A stretch of DNA of 64,000 bases from Thelonectria olida (taxonomy: Eukaryota; Ascomycota; Sordariomycetes; Hypocreales; Nectriaceae), in NCBI GenBank assembly GCA_020736575.1, contig JAGPYM010000010.1, forward strand, positions 930,001-994,000, read 5' to 3'. The translations under genes and the position numbers were made by a program. A model generated the notes under the pieces. It made no database searches. It was not told the DNA's origin and was given only the letters and a program-made list of their open reading frames with translations. Below are positions 35,192-46,106 of the stretch, piece after piece. Position 1 is the first letter of the stretch, and the number at the start of each line of letters is the position of its first letter.

Positions 35192-35827
35192 TAGCTGGTA
35201 TAAGAATGAGTAGATAAGGCGCTAGAAATATAGGAGCATGCGTGTGAGAAAGATAGCTGTTTGCACCGTATATAAGAAACCGGCAAAACGCTTTATGTAA
35301 GAAGAAGGAAAAAGACAAAGAACCAAAGGGAGGGGAAATTGTTTGACACGGAGTGCAGATAAATCTAAACTATCACGTGATACAGCTGGAAACTTGCTGA
35401 CGCTTTGTCTTGGCTGCCGAAAAAAAAAACTGGCTATTTCCGAATTACGGTTATAAATATAAATGTGGCATTACGCAAGGCCTTCTTAACAAAGTGGACA
35501 AAAAAGAAGGGAGATTGTATGGCCAGCCTCGCATGACGTGTATATCACCCAACGATTTGCCGCTTGTTATTAGCCGCTTGCACACCAGCGCAAGTTATTA
35601 TCGTTGGTCGGCGATGAGGTGTTCCGAATGAGCGACTAATAGTTGGCTGAGAGCATTCCGGAGAAAGGAGTCGCCGACCGTATGCAAGCATGAAACATTC
35701 CTCCCCAATCAACGCTTTCCTCCACACCACCAGCTCAAACGCGAACCAGCAAACGCGGCGACCTTCGCAGCGACCTGAATATCCCCAACTTCCCCTCTCG
35801 ATCTCGGCTCTTGACGATGGGTCACTC
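35192..35827. other. Intergenic region between divergent genes
   Basis: Promoter region between the kinase-like gene (-) and the DUF7924-type gene (+). An in-frame ATG at 35690 could extend the latter by 46 residues. Confidence 0.45.
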
Positions 35828-37328
35828 ATGGCGAGAACGCAAAATCGAAAGCGACAGCGCGCCGACGAGCCCTCGCAGCACGACAATCCTCATACGAAGG
35901 GTCGAAAACGACGCCGCGTTGAGCCTTCGCAAGACGACCATCAGGTAAAGAGACCCAGGCGGGCGGTTGAACATCCCAACTCTTGGCAGTATCCGCCTGT
36001 GTTCTGGGACAGATTGTCCAAAGTTCCTCTCATTAGGCGGACCTGTATTCGACCTTCCTGTCCTCCGCCTCCCGCAGGGCTTGCCCAAGACCTTAAGCCC
36101 ACTGCCACTAGAGAGCTTGCTCGATTTGCGAAACACAGAGGCCCAGACTTGCAAGATCTTCGAGGGTATCCTCCCGCGACAAAACCCGCGGGCGCCATGA
36201 GCTCCTCTTCGCAAAGCCGACCGACCGAGTCCACCAATCCAACAACTCTCCGAACAACCTCAGGGACGACCACGACCAAGAAGTCGGCAACTCCCTATAA
36301 CCGCGGCTTCGAACAGCACTTGACCGACTATGGTGTTCACCCAATATACTCCTCAAAAGAGCCAGACTTCGAGGACGTCACTCTCACCTTCTAAGTTCTC
36401 TGACGGCGCCTTTAAGACGTTTCGAGAGAGCAACGCCCGAGCGAAAAACGAAAATGATGTGAAGGCAGATGTGATCCCAACTATAAGCGGCCCGAGGCAA
36501 GCCCACCATCTATTAGCCAGAAATACCGTGTTTGGCAATCTCGAGCCGCTTACGGACGGCACTCTGGCCCCGGCGAATCCAGACATTTACTACGGCGCAT
36601 ATCCCGATGAACTTGACCGATCGATCCGCGACGAGCTCTCTGGCCACATCATCCCCTCGACAATGGAGGACAAGCCGATGGCGCCAAACTTCTTTCTAGA
36701 AGTCAAAGGCCCAGATGGCAGTGCAGCTGTTGCAACACGGCAAGCTCGCTACGACGGAGCGATTGCATCTCGCGGTATACACAGTCTGCAGAACTACAGC
36801 AGGGAGGAGCCACAGTACGATGGCCGGGCATACACCTACAGCTCGACATATCAGGACGGCACACTCAAGTTGTATGCCCACCATGTCGCGGCGCCGACCA
36901 CCGAGGGGGGACGGCCCGAGTACCACATGACCAAGATACGCGGTTTTGATATGACGGACACTCGTGAAACGTTTGTCCAGGGAGCCACCGCGTTCAGAAA
37001 TGTCAGGGACTTAGCAAAACGGCACCGTGACGGCTTCATCCAAGCTGCGAACGCCAGAGCAGCTCAAGTGGTGGCGGTGGCGGCTCAGGAAGGTCTTTCC
37101 CTAACTTCTTACGAGTTGCACGAATCTGTGGATCGCTCAGACTACCTTGCTTTGCAGGATGCTGATGATGCACTCCAGCAGCACATTGCCGACGCCAGCA
37201 ATTACGCCTTGGAAGACGATACTTTCCTGCTTCCATTGGTGGGATTGAAGAGACGGGCAACGATATGCTCCGAGACGTACATGGGAACGCCTTGCGTATC
37301 GATAAAGACAACACCACTGAGGACATAA
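35828..37328 (+). pseudogene. DUF7924-type (nuclease-fold-like) protein, frameshifted
   Basis: The first frame (35828-36394) reads MARTQNRKRQRADEPSQ, a basic nuclear-type N-terminus, then NRGFEQHLTDYGVHP and stops shortly after. The +1 frame (36330-37328) continues with SLSPSKFSDGAFKTFRESNA, ADVIPTISG, FGNLEPLTDGTLAPANPDIYYGAYPDELD, NFFLEVKGPDGSAAVATRQARYDGAIASR and YHMTKIRGFDMTDT. This is the order of the large fungal family often annotated DUF7924, thought to have a PD-(D/E)xK-like fold (FLEVKG would supply the E/K pair). The linker between GVHP and SLSPS is shorter than I expect, and no plausible GT-AG intron restores the frame, so a small deletion most likely broke the gene near 36345. 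Position 35690 is an alternative start. Confidence 0.7.
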
Positions 37329-37508
37329 TGGATTCCAGAGTCTGGTCGCGAATTCTCGGCTCGGGCTCTGGCCCGGACTCACCAGCCAACACGTCGAAGG
37401 CGTGGTTTCATCATAGGAACTTGTCTAAATCGTACGAAAAGACTTGGTTTGTACAAATTATTCACCCTTTTCCTTAACTGGCCTGAACCTGATGCATCTT
37501 AACAACGG

Positions 37509-37817
37509 CTATACTCCCTTCGTGCGACCATCTCTCGCGGTGATACCAATATCGCCTGGAACATCCGCTATACTTCCGGGACCCTTTTTTGTCAAGATGA
37601 CAGAGTCTCCCTGCGTAAACGATACTAACGAACACTCATCGTTACAATCAAACTTGGTGATAGTCCCGGCCACATATATATGATATTTCCGCTCGTCAGC
37701 CTCTGTGAGATTCTCGTTTGAATAATCTCGCCATCGCCGCTCCTATGACATGTTTAGGATATAGCCGAACAAATGCTTTAGCTCTCATACCAGCTCTTCT
37801 TTTGTAGTTTTCGACAT
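37509..37817 (-). CDS. Small two-exon protein of unknown function
   Basis: Exon 1 (37817-37791) encodes only MSKTTKEEL. A 48-nt intron (donor GTATGA, branch CTAAAC, acceptor TAG) leads to exon 2 (37742-37509), which begins ERRWRDYSNENLTEADERKY and ends TARDGRTKGV. Total 86 residues, hydrophilic, with a possible small beta domain (YHIYVAGTITKFDC, SFTQGDSVILTKKG). The intact frame through a canonical intron is the main evidence. No family recognised. Confidence 0.6.
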
Positions 37818-38161
37818 CGTGTTCCAACGAGACGGATTTGTGTTGTTTAGTGGTCGACGCAGATCGCCTTTGAAGAAAGCTCGCGTTTTATAGTGAGCGA
37901 AAAAGATCGGATGGCTGCTGCCCGAGGAAGCGTTTTGCGGCCCGACCACGGATTCGTTGGTCAACCAATCACTAATGAGCTCGGAGATTGTCGGCTATGG
38001 TTAAGACAATCCGCTCTCATGTTTTCTCGTAGTAAAAATTTCACAAGCTCCTCGTGACAGGGATTGGCTCTATTTATGCGTGGCAAGTTAACAGTGGGGT
38101 TCACGTGTTAAAACAACTTAACCCCTTTTCTGATCGCAGTTCAAGAAGTTTTATAAAACTA
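37818..38161. other. Intergenic region
   Basis: Promoter of the small gene at 37817 and 3' flank of the gene at 38162-39183; both are on the minus strand. No other feature. Confidence 0.45.
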
Positions 38162-39183
38162 TTAAGATCCATTTTCTACAAAACTAATACATTCATTCGG
38201 CTCAATAGATACGTCTATGATAATAACTTGCCCAGGAATTACCTTACAGCTGATGCATCGCGTCGTCGTCTCATCTGGGGAATCCTCAGTCCACATTGTG
38301 GTCTTTTGAATGGTGTGTAAAACATCTTGTCCAAAAATCGCCGCCACTGCGTGCTTTAACACCTTGAATTCACAGCCCTCTATTAAGAACAAATTAGCAC
38401 CATCTATTGCAAGGAAAGCAAACGTACGAGTATCATAAAATTCTGGAAGGAGTCCAGTAAGTGCCACCAACAACCCTTCGTCATAATGAGTCGTCAACCT
38501 GATGCAAGCATCGGGGCCCGGAATCGCAGGCAAGTACGCTGCCACGACGCGATTAAACGCAAGATCAAACAAGCCATCAAATTTTGACGCATGAGAGATT
38601 GTGTAGGAGTAGTAAGGCAGGCCCTGCATCATGATCTGAGAGATTTGAGGGAGGGCCGTGGCATTGTCTTTAAGCAATTGCTCATATCCTGGGATCGTGA
38701 GCTAAAGAGAACGAGAATGAGCAAGAAATAGCGGTCATTGGCCTTACTTTGCTTAAAGGTGCGACTGCTTTCCATTACAACTTTGGCGATTTTGCCATCA
38801 TGGAGAATTATTCGGCGGAGTCGTGTTGAGGCCACCTGAGCCTGTCGGAGAATTTCGGCCCAGGAGTCGGCACTCATCCTCTTGATCTTTTTGGTGCTCA
38901 GGGAAAGCCCGCAAACGATAATAACCACAGGATCTAGATTACCTAGTGTGTTAATCCTGTCATCATCCGAACTATCCAATGCTTTGATAAGGGTTTCAAG
39001 CCGTTCAATGGACAGCCAGCCGAATCCTTGGAAATTGGGCTGTTGAGCATTGAGAGCGTCCGCCAAGGCTTCCGATGCCTCGGCCTGGTGGATAAACTTC
39101 CGGCATAAGTCCAACGCTCTCTTTCTGTCGGATGATGTCAGGCTTTGGCTGTCCACCTTGGCCATATCATGGAAAACGTCCAT
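38162..39183 (-). CDS. Protein of unknown function, 2 exons
   Basis: Exon 1 (39183-38748) starts MDVFHDMAKVDSQSL. Exon 2 (38688-38162) begins inside RYEQLLKDNATALPQISQIM and ends ISFVENGS. The intron (GTAAGG donor, CTCAC branch, CCCAG acceptor) is needed for frame, since other acceptors give early stops. About 320 residues; the first half is helical with charged repeats (KRALDLCRKFIHQAEASEAL), the second is mixed alpha/beta. No signal peptide or membrane helix and no family recognised. An upstream in-frame ATG at 39300 is less likely. The minisatellite at 39321-39625 lies immediately 5'. Confidence 0.6.
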
Positions 39184-39320
39184 GATACTAAGGGCGGATT
39201 CAGTCGATGATAGAGACCAGAAAATAGTAGAGAAACCCACCTGGGCATTCCTGCCCGAGCAAGAGCTTAAATGGAGGTACAAGTATCCAGGTAAAATCAT
39301 TCAGCCAGTTAAAAAAAGGC

Positions 39321-39625
39321 CTCTACCTCCACTTGGGCAAGAGTGCCCATCTCCACCTGGGCAAGAGTGCCTACCTCCACCTGGGCAAGAGCGCCTACCT
39401 CCACCTGGGCAAGAGTGCCTACCTCCACCTGGGCAAGAGCGCCTATCTCCACCTGGGCAAGAGCGCCTACCTCCACTTGGGTAAGAGTGCCTATCTCCAC
39501 CTGGGCAAGAGTGCCTACCTCCACCTGGGCAAGAGTGCCTACCTCCACCTGGGCAAGAGCGCCTACCTCCACCTGGGCAAGAGTGCCTATCTCCACCTGG
39601 GCAAGTGTGCCTTTCCTCCACTTAG
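39321..39625. repeat. 24-bp minisatellite, about 12.7 copies
   Basis: The unit is close to TACCTCCACCTGGGCAAGAG plus TGCC, with AGT/AGC and TACC/TATC variants distributed among copies. The period is a multiple of three, so several frames on both strands stay open for about 100 codons (for example CPGGGRHS repeats). These are not counted as genes because they have no start context or flanking protein. Confidence 0.92.
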
Positions 39626-39627
39626 GT

Positions 39628-39683
39628 CAGTCACAGACTAACCTCTAAACCGAATGTTCCTTTTCTGTTCACTTTAGTCGTGC
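39628..39683. repeat. 56-bp diverged duplicate, copy A
   Basis: This aligns without gaps to 39978-40033. By my count 14 of 56 positions differ and 13 of the 14 differences are transitions. It lies at the right edge of the minisatellite. Confidence 0.7.
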
Positions 39684-39977
39684 ATGCCTAGGAACGTGCT
39701 CATCACCCTCGACAAAGCAAAAGCCAGGAGCTTCGAAATTTTGCACGCCTTCTTTATTCCGCTGCCTTAAACGCTGTCTGAAATGCAATTCTGGTTTTAC
39801 CGGCGTGCCCGTTGGCTGCATGACCAACTCACACTTCTGCTGATCCGTCTCTCCAAGATAGCCCTCTGCGTAGACCAGGGCCATTATTCAACCTTGAATT
39901 CCTCGGTCTCTTGCGGTTTGATGTCTCCAATGGGTGTAACTAGCTTCTCTGTCAGCAGACATAGGGGTCCTGAAAGA

Positions 39978-40033
39978 CAGTCACGGACCGTTCTCTGAAT
40001 CGGACGTTCCTTCTCCATTTACTTCAGTCGTGC
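39978..40033. repeat. 56-bp diverged duplicate, copy B
   Basis: Partner of 39628-39683, same orientation. It covers most of the small reading frame at 39981-40088. Confidence 0.7.
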
Positions 40034-40088
40034 CACCATCCGTCTTATCAGGGGGGGGATGCGAATTGGGATCATATGAATCAGACAT
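39981..40088 (-). CDS. Possible first exon or micro-ORF (weak)
   Basis: Reads MSDSYDPNSHPPPDKTDGG and continues to DSENGP, 35 codons. It is highly polar and disordered. If a non-consensus donor (GTCCGT) is used, a further exon (KPQETEEFKVE) is possible, but the intron would be only 40 nt. The composition resembles the small protein at 40704-40886. Confidence 0.25.
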   Translation of the reverse strand: MSDSYDPNSHPPPDKTDGGTTEVNGEGTSDSENGP

Positions 40089-40703
40089 AATGGAGAAAAG
40101 ATGGCTTGAGATGATAATGAGCTCTTATTGCACAGGTAAATGACTTATTTACTATTCGTATGCTTGTAAAAAGAGGAGTTTAAATACTTAAGGGACGACA
40201 GGAGAGCTTCGTTCCTTACGTTATTGCATATTGAGCGTCCCTCTTTCACTTGGTGGAGTGGAACAAGCAACCAGGTCCATCCAGGCCATGGTGATCCAGA
40301 CTCTCACATCGTCTGCAGCTAAACAATCCCAGTGCAACTGGTCAAGGAGGCATCTAACACCACCATGCTGCGCCTGTTGTTCAAGCACTAAGGTCCCTTT
40401 CCTGCGGCCCATGAACTAGGCGTGATGGGTGACCTCGGAGCACCCATGGACATTTCAGCTCGGGAAACCCAAGTTGATGAGGCTTGCAGAAATACGTGTC
40501 CATCGATGTACATGTTGCTTTACTCCTCTCTGCCGACTTTCCATCTTGTTGTAAAGTATAAATGATTCGAGTCCTTCTTTCCAAGTTGGTAATGCTCAGA
40601 CTACATCGATCAGACTTCCAGTACTCCTTTTTAAGTATCAAAGTGTAGGTGATTTTGTTTATTATTAACTCTTTGTTCCTGAGCTAAGTTTGGCAGCACA
40701 ATC
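40089..40703. other. Intergenic region
   Basis: No supported gene. It is moderately AT-rich and probably includes promoters of the two small genes on either side. Confidence 0.4.
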
Positions 40704-40886
40704 ATGGATGCAAACAAGGACCCAAAATCCAAGTCTCCAAACGACACAACACAGGATGATCACCCGCCCAACAGCCATGATATGATGGCGATCATGAAGC
40801 CAACGCCTAATGTCGGGGAGGATCAAAGCGGTGCTGAGAAGGGTGTGGAGGACACTAAGAAGGCACAAAGGGACATTTCGAAGTAG
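40704..40886 (+). CDS. Small hydrophilic protein, weak support
   Basis: 60 residues, MDANKDPKSKSPNDTTQ to KKAQRDISK. It is rich in Asp, Lys, Asn and Pro, with no signal peptide or domain. It could be a small stress-type disordered protein. Support is limited to a good ATG context and a composition unlike random shadow frames. Confidence 0.3.
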   Translation: MDANKDPKSKSPNDTTQDDHPPNSHDMMAIMKPTPNVGEDQSGAEKGVEDTKKAQRDISK

Positions 40887-41186
40887 CTATACCAGACGCG
40901 GGTGCCAGAAACTCTCCATAGAACAAGCCCCGATCTAGGAACCGACAATATTATAGAACGCTTTACAAGTAATCCGTGAGCAAGGGATGGCACCTGATAT
41001 CCCACGTTCAAATTCCTCATGCAACAACAGCATTCAAGGAAGCCCCTCGCACATGCATCCAGGGGCCCTTAATATACACCCCCCCTCCATTACGACCATA
41101 CCACGGCTTCAGAACTTCGTCTCGTCCACTTCCCCATTTAAGTGCCCTATTCCTTCGACTTGACATGGCGTGAGTCTCCCTCTCAT

Positions 41187-41597
41187 ATGTCGTCCAAAAA
41201 GCCACAACAACCTGATCCTCGTAATACAAAGAATTGCAATCATCATTCCGATAACAACTACCTGCAATCCTGTAAGAGCATGTCCTTCGGAGAGCAGATA
41301 TTTCTCATCACTGACCAGTTCTCTAAACAAGCCACCGATATTGCAGGGACCGCCATGCCCGACATCCTACCGACTCCTCCTCCCACTCCTCCTCCTCCTC
41401 CTACTTCTCAGACACAGACTCCCTGTGAGCATGAATTCAAGCTGAAAATGTCGGATACTTCTCTTGTAACTTTCATTTGCAGCAAATGCGGTTACCACGG
41501 GCTGTCGATCTTCGAATGCAAGAAATGCTCGTATCATCTATGCCGGGGGTGTCACGATCGAACTCAGACAAATCAACCAGGTGAATACATTAGATAA
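41187..41597 (+). CDS. Small protein with C-terminal zinc-binding motif
   Basis: 136 residues from MSSKKPQQPDPRN. A Pro-rich linker (DILPTPPPTPPPPPTSQTQT) is followed by a Cys/His-rich region: CEHEF, FICSKCGYHGLSIFECKKC and YHLCRGCHDR. The C-x2-C/C-x2-C/C-x2-C-H spacing suggests binding of two zinc ions in a treble-clef, RING/ZZ or DC1-like fold. An in-frame upstream ATG (41142) would add 15 residues. Function unknown; it may bind proteins. Confidence 0.55.
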   Translation: MSSKKPQQPDPRNTKNCNHHSDNNYLQSCKSMSFGEQIFLITDQFSKQATDIAGTAMPDILPTPPPTPPPPPTSQTQTPCEHEFKLKMSDTSLVTFICSKCGYHGLSIFECKKCSYHLCRGCHDRTQTNQPGEYIR

Positions 41598-41777
41598 TCT
41601 AAAGTATACAAGCCTTATGCATGTTACGTTCTATTTACAAAATACCGTGATACCTCCTAAGCCATCACTATTGTGGTGATGGTCTATATGTTGTTTGCCG
41701 CCGCAAGCAGAGACCAAGCCACTTACAGTGGCCTATCCAGTTAGGCCACGTGCAGAACGCTATCAAGCTGACCTTGC

Positions 41778-43327
41778 TTGAAGGAGACAATGATTACCAT
41801 ATGCTCCATCCAAATTTGGGGGATACATGTCGTTGGGAGTGTGTCAAGCCTGCTCGTGCTCGTTGGCTGTCTATATAAGCGCAGCGTTCTCCCCAAGAGA
41901 TGGGACCTGGCCGCCTCCTATCTTCACGGAAACTTTACCCAACCTAACATGGACGGCTCATTCCCAACAATACAGCGCTCTCCCGACCAATTGTTAGAAT
42001 GGGCTGCAATAGTCAAGACGAACATCCTGCCTATCTTCCCAATCCTCAATCCAAGTGAGATTGATCGTCTGCTGAAGAAACACCTCGACGATCCGTTGGC
42101 GTTAATAGGAGATGATCGGTTGGTACTTTTCTTATCCCTAATATTGGGGATGGCTATTAAAGCACTCAATGGTGGTATATCGGCGCCTTGGAATTTGGTT
42201 TGTTTTCCCTTGTTTGCCGAAGCTCATTTGGATCTCGAGACCCGGGCCAACAGTAACCCCATTATGCGCATCCGGGCTCGCGCTTTCGCATCTCTCGTCA
42301 TCCAGTATTGTGGATTACCCCCAGGTCCGCATCTTTCTGCGGCATTGCATGCATTCATCCAGGAATATGGCCAAAATGTCAAATGGGATGGAGAGGTCGC
42401 TCTCTTATTTTTTTCCTTGGCCTCTTTAATTGGGTATGTTTTGATTCATGAACGATATCCTTGCTAACTGCTTAGTGAACACCCGGGTCTGATTGACGTT
42501 CGAGTTCTGACCGAACTCATGGAGAAGACACATTTGCCGGATGATGGCTTCCTCCAGGACGAATTTGGGACAACCTTTGCGGCGGAGAGATCCTATCTAA
42601 AGTGTCCAACTCTGTTGGAATCGAAAACCCGGGAGATACCGTTGTCAAAACTGTGTTGTGATCAAGAGTTCGTCAGTAAGCTCTCAAAATACGCCAGTGT
42701 CCAATCTGCAAGACGAGAACTTCAGACTCTCCGATTCCTTGCAAGGTCTACAGGCCCGATGTGGACGTTCGAGATCAACGCCTACGTATCATACATACGA
42801 GCCGCCCAGCAGCTTGAGCCAGCGGATAGGATGCGTGCCATTGAGACGTAAGTATGCACTCCGTGTCTCCATATACAAGCTAACATGCTTAGCGAGGTCG
42901 ACTGTCTCTTTCGGCTGATAAGAGCTAGCTTTTTAGATTCACGCGACTTAATCCACAGTTCTATCAGTTTTCTTGACAAAATCAAGCAGCTGACGCCAGA
43001 TTTACATATGCGATACAACATATTATGGTCTATCATCTCCCCGCGTTGCGATTACATGGAGCTTCTGTTTCGCGCTCCACCTCCTTCGCCTCACGCAAAT
43101 CAATCTTTCTGTAGTATCGCGCCGGTTCATCCTGGTCCTCACATCGCCATACCGTACTTACCCGGCCCATACTTGTAAGTGGTAATATTTTCTGGATGAC
43201 TATATACACTGACAATTCTAGGGCGACCATTCCTCCAGACCAGCATCTTGAAGGCCCAAGTCAATATCAAGACACGACAATGGCCCAACAGGGAGCAGAT
43301 ATTATGATGACTCAAGATAAGGAATGA
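41778..43327 (+). CDS. Large helical protein of unknown function, 4 exons
   Basis: Exons 41778-42433, 42476-42847, 42893-43174 and 43222-43327 join in frame through canonical introns of 42-47 nt (for example GTATGT ... GCTAAC ... TTAG). They give up to 471 residues. The first ~40 residues contain a hydrophobic stretch (IWGIHVVGSVSSLLVLVGCL), which could be a membrane anchor or 5' sequence wrongly included. An internal start at 41950 (MDGSFPTIQRSPDQLLEW) is an alternative. The body looks all-helical (LLKKHLDDPLALIGDD, FLQDEFGTTFAAERSYL). The C-terminus is Gln/Met-rich and disordered. I do not recognise the family. Confidence 0.62.
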
Positions 43328-43704
43328 AGCTCGGGATATGGTAGCAAGGCAGCAATGGATTAGTGAGGGTGATAGGGGGAATATTTGTGTGGAAGTGTTT
43401 GGCCAGGGGAGAGAGCGATCACAGGTCAAGGCAAGAAAAACAAGGGAGGAATTGTACTTAATTAATATAAAATTATCCATTCTAGATATAGAGTGTGCTA
43501 TCAAGCCCGGCCACCGTCCGTTGCAAAATCTCTCGCCAATTAAATTGAAATCAGGGCAAACTGTCATATGATTCAACCCAACCTATGAACAAAAGAAATG
43601 AAATGTGTGATGCAACTTGCTTGCGAAGGCGTCTGTAAAGCGGCTAGGCCTTAAGTGGTTTCTGTGCCCAAACACTGCAGCTGCCAACAAGTCAGCAATA
43701 GTCT
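43328..43704. other. Intergenic region between convergent genes
   Basis: 3' flanks of the four-exon gene (+) and the methyltransferase gene (-). Nothing else seen. Confidence 0.45.
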
Positions 43705-44823
43705 TCAAGGAATGAATATTGGTGCATACAACTCAACCATATCCAAGCTTAGGGTTCGGTTCACCTCCACGGCTAGTAACTCGGCTTCAGCATCGTTCAT
43801 GCCCAATCCCCTAAGCAATGGTGGCAGAATATGGCCTCGAATGTCCAATGCATTGGGGCTGCCCATAGCCGGCGCCTGACGAGTCGATCCCTTGATATTC
43901 AAAAACCTTGCCTGTTTTAGCGAATCGTCAACATCCTCAAGAGTTGGAAATCTCCGACCAGTGCAGTCTCCAATCTTTGACGCCAGGCTCTCCCAAGTTT
44001 GGTGCTTCAGGGCCAACCAACTGAATTCGATCCATGCTCCAGGTTTTAGGAGCTCAAAAGCTTGGCAGAACAGGTAGTGATAGTCCACGCACCATACGAC
44101 CTGCCTCAAGTATGCCAGGTCGCAAGTCTCCTCCCTACAAGGCAAACCAGAAAATATATCATCGTAGGTTGCGGTGAGATTCGGCGGGACGAGGGCAGGT
44201 AGAATAGGAAGTCTGTCGATTGCAAGAACATCTACCTCGCGGTTTTTATCGGCGAAGTCGCTGGATACGATTAGCTAGGTCAATTGTGGTGATGTGCGCC
44301 TTACATTGACCAATGGCCGAAGCCAGCTCCGATATTAATCACCCTCGTTGGACGGGAGATTGGGCTGTTGTGCAAACGTCCATCATTCAGAAGGAGCCAA
44401 AGATGGTGCCTGAGATAGCCAAGATTAGTATTGGTTTAGTTTGACTCTCACAACGTACTGTAACATCGATGAAAGCTCGGCTCGCTCGTCGATAAATTCC
44501 CTACTGGAGTCAGATGGAGTGCTAAAGATGGAGAAACATTCTTACCATGAATCCGGAAAAGCTTTCGACATTCGTCTACCAGCAACTGTGATCTTCTCGA
44601 AGTACTCGGATGGAACGGTTGTATACTCGCTGGATTCCGAGTTGGTATCATCGTCGTCTGCGTCTGGGAGGTCGCCGCAGGCTGTTGACCCAGTCAGCGC
44701 ACTCGATATCGACTGCGCGTCCTTGTCGACAATCAATGTCTCGGTGCTGCCAAATGCCAACTCGTTGAAAGCAGACTGGCTGGAATCAAGCCACGCTTCT
44801 ACAGATGCAACTGACGAGGCCAT
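43705..44823 (-). CDS. LaeA/UMTA-like SAM-dependent methyltransferase, 4 exons
   Basis: Exons 44823-44546, 44500-44459 (42 nt), 44409-44305 and 44260-43705 yield 326 residues starting MASSVASVEAWLDSSQ. SAM-binding motif I is VINIGAGFGHWSIDFADK, split by the third intron. An acidic motif II follows (VLAIDRLPILPALVPPNL), then the CDLAYLRQVVWCV strand and LLKPGAWIEFSWLALK, all hallmarks of fungal class I methyltransferases of the LaeA/UMTA group. These act on unknown substrates and often influence secondary metabolism or development. The N-terminus is acidic and disordered. All splice sites have consensus donors and in-frame phases. A second gene of this type lies at 52002-52943. Confidence 0.85.
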
Positions 44824-45192
44824 CTTGCAGTAGGCATGGAAAATGATGCAAGATTGCTCCTCGAAAATGGTCCGCGAACCAAGAGATAAGAGAGATGCAA
44901 GAAGGGTGCCTCGCGTTGGTAGCAGCCATGTCATGTGGGTAGAGGGAGGGTGTTTCGGGGGTGACGGGAAGGGGTTGGAGTCAATAGTTGGGCCGCTTTA
45001 GCCATTTCGAGGTAAGACTGGGAATGCCAAGAAAATTCCCGTTTTTAGCCCTTGCCCCTGGAGAGTGACCCCACAGCTTTTGCACCTGACTGGTGGAGCG
45101 CCCAACCTCGATCGTGATGTGCTGTTCCCAGTTCCTTTTTTTCTTTTTCTTCTCATCCTAACACAACCGAGCAAACCCGTATCCTTGCGTCC
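44824..45192. other. Divergent promoter region
   Basis: Short region between the methyltransferase gene (-) and the gene at 45193 (+), which may share regulatory DNA. A poly-T/C tract lies at 45135-45155. Confidence 0.45.
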
Positions 45193-46106
45193 ATGGATAA
45201 TGTCACCTTTTATCCGCCACAACTGGAGACACGGCGGACGCCGAAGCCGAGTCAATCCCCTGATCCAGTCAGCCTGGTCAAGACTTTCCTAAAAGGGTTC
45301 CCTAAAGGAGAAGCGGATTGGGACCACGAAGCACCACAAGATCAGGAAGGTATTGATAAGCTGCACGATGAGCTGACCTTAAGCAAAGTGCCTTGTGAGC
45401 AGCGCGCTAAGATGAACTCAATGGAGCTTCTCCAGAAATTTGCTGAGGAACACACTTCCTTGCTTCAGGGCAAAAAGTCGCAAATCCACTGCCTTGTCTT
45501 TACTGCCTTGGGCATTGTTGCAATCGACTTCGGCTGCAAACCAAGAATGATAGACCAGATGGCGGCTTTGCACATGGGGACTGAAGAGAGTGCAATCCGA
45601 GCCATGCGTCTTGGTGTTAAGAAATGGAACAAAACCTCAAAGACGCTTCGTGACTCGTGGCTTCCCCGTGCAGATGAGCTGCCTCTACGTCGTGAGTGGT
45701 CTACTGTACATGAGTATTGTAGTGACGTAGTGGACTGACAAAACAAAGGTGATAGTATGATTCTCACCGTAAAGAAATTCTCAGATGAGGCCATTGGGAT
45801 CCTCGGACGAATGGCAATTGTTGATGATGGGCGCAACGCAATCCTTGACGATATCAAGGTGTACTTGCCTCGTAAACAACTGAGCTCTTTCTCACTCTCT
45901 CTGCCCAATATCCTCCATGAGCTCCACGGGAAAGCCCTCAGTGGGAAAGAAGTCAGGTATGTGACGCAGCTCCGAGTGAATGACGCTGCTGACCTCCAAG
46001 TGTGCATGACTTTGATCGCATTCTCTCCAATAAGAATAGCAACATATCCGCCCCAACGAACCCATCAACCAGCCACGACCTAATGAGTATAATGAGACAG
46101 TCATAA
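45193..46106 (+). CDS. Protein of unknown function, 3 exons
   Basis: Exons 45193-45691, 45749-45956 and 46040-46106 make 257 residues. The reading begins MDNVTFYPPQLETRRTPKPS; the helical core includes KMNSMELLQKFAEEHTSLL and IVAIDFGCKPRMIDQMAAL, and the second exon reads KKFSDEAIGILGRMAIVDDG. It looks like a soluble alpha-helical protein with no signal peptide or known motif. The last six bases overlap the 3' end of the convergent gene at 46101-46650, so the two stop codons lie side by side. Confidence 0.6.

Noticed and set aside
39301..39648. Repetitive open frames on both strands in the minisatellite
   Set aside because: They result from the 24-bp period being divisible by three; no flanking unique protein or consistent start.
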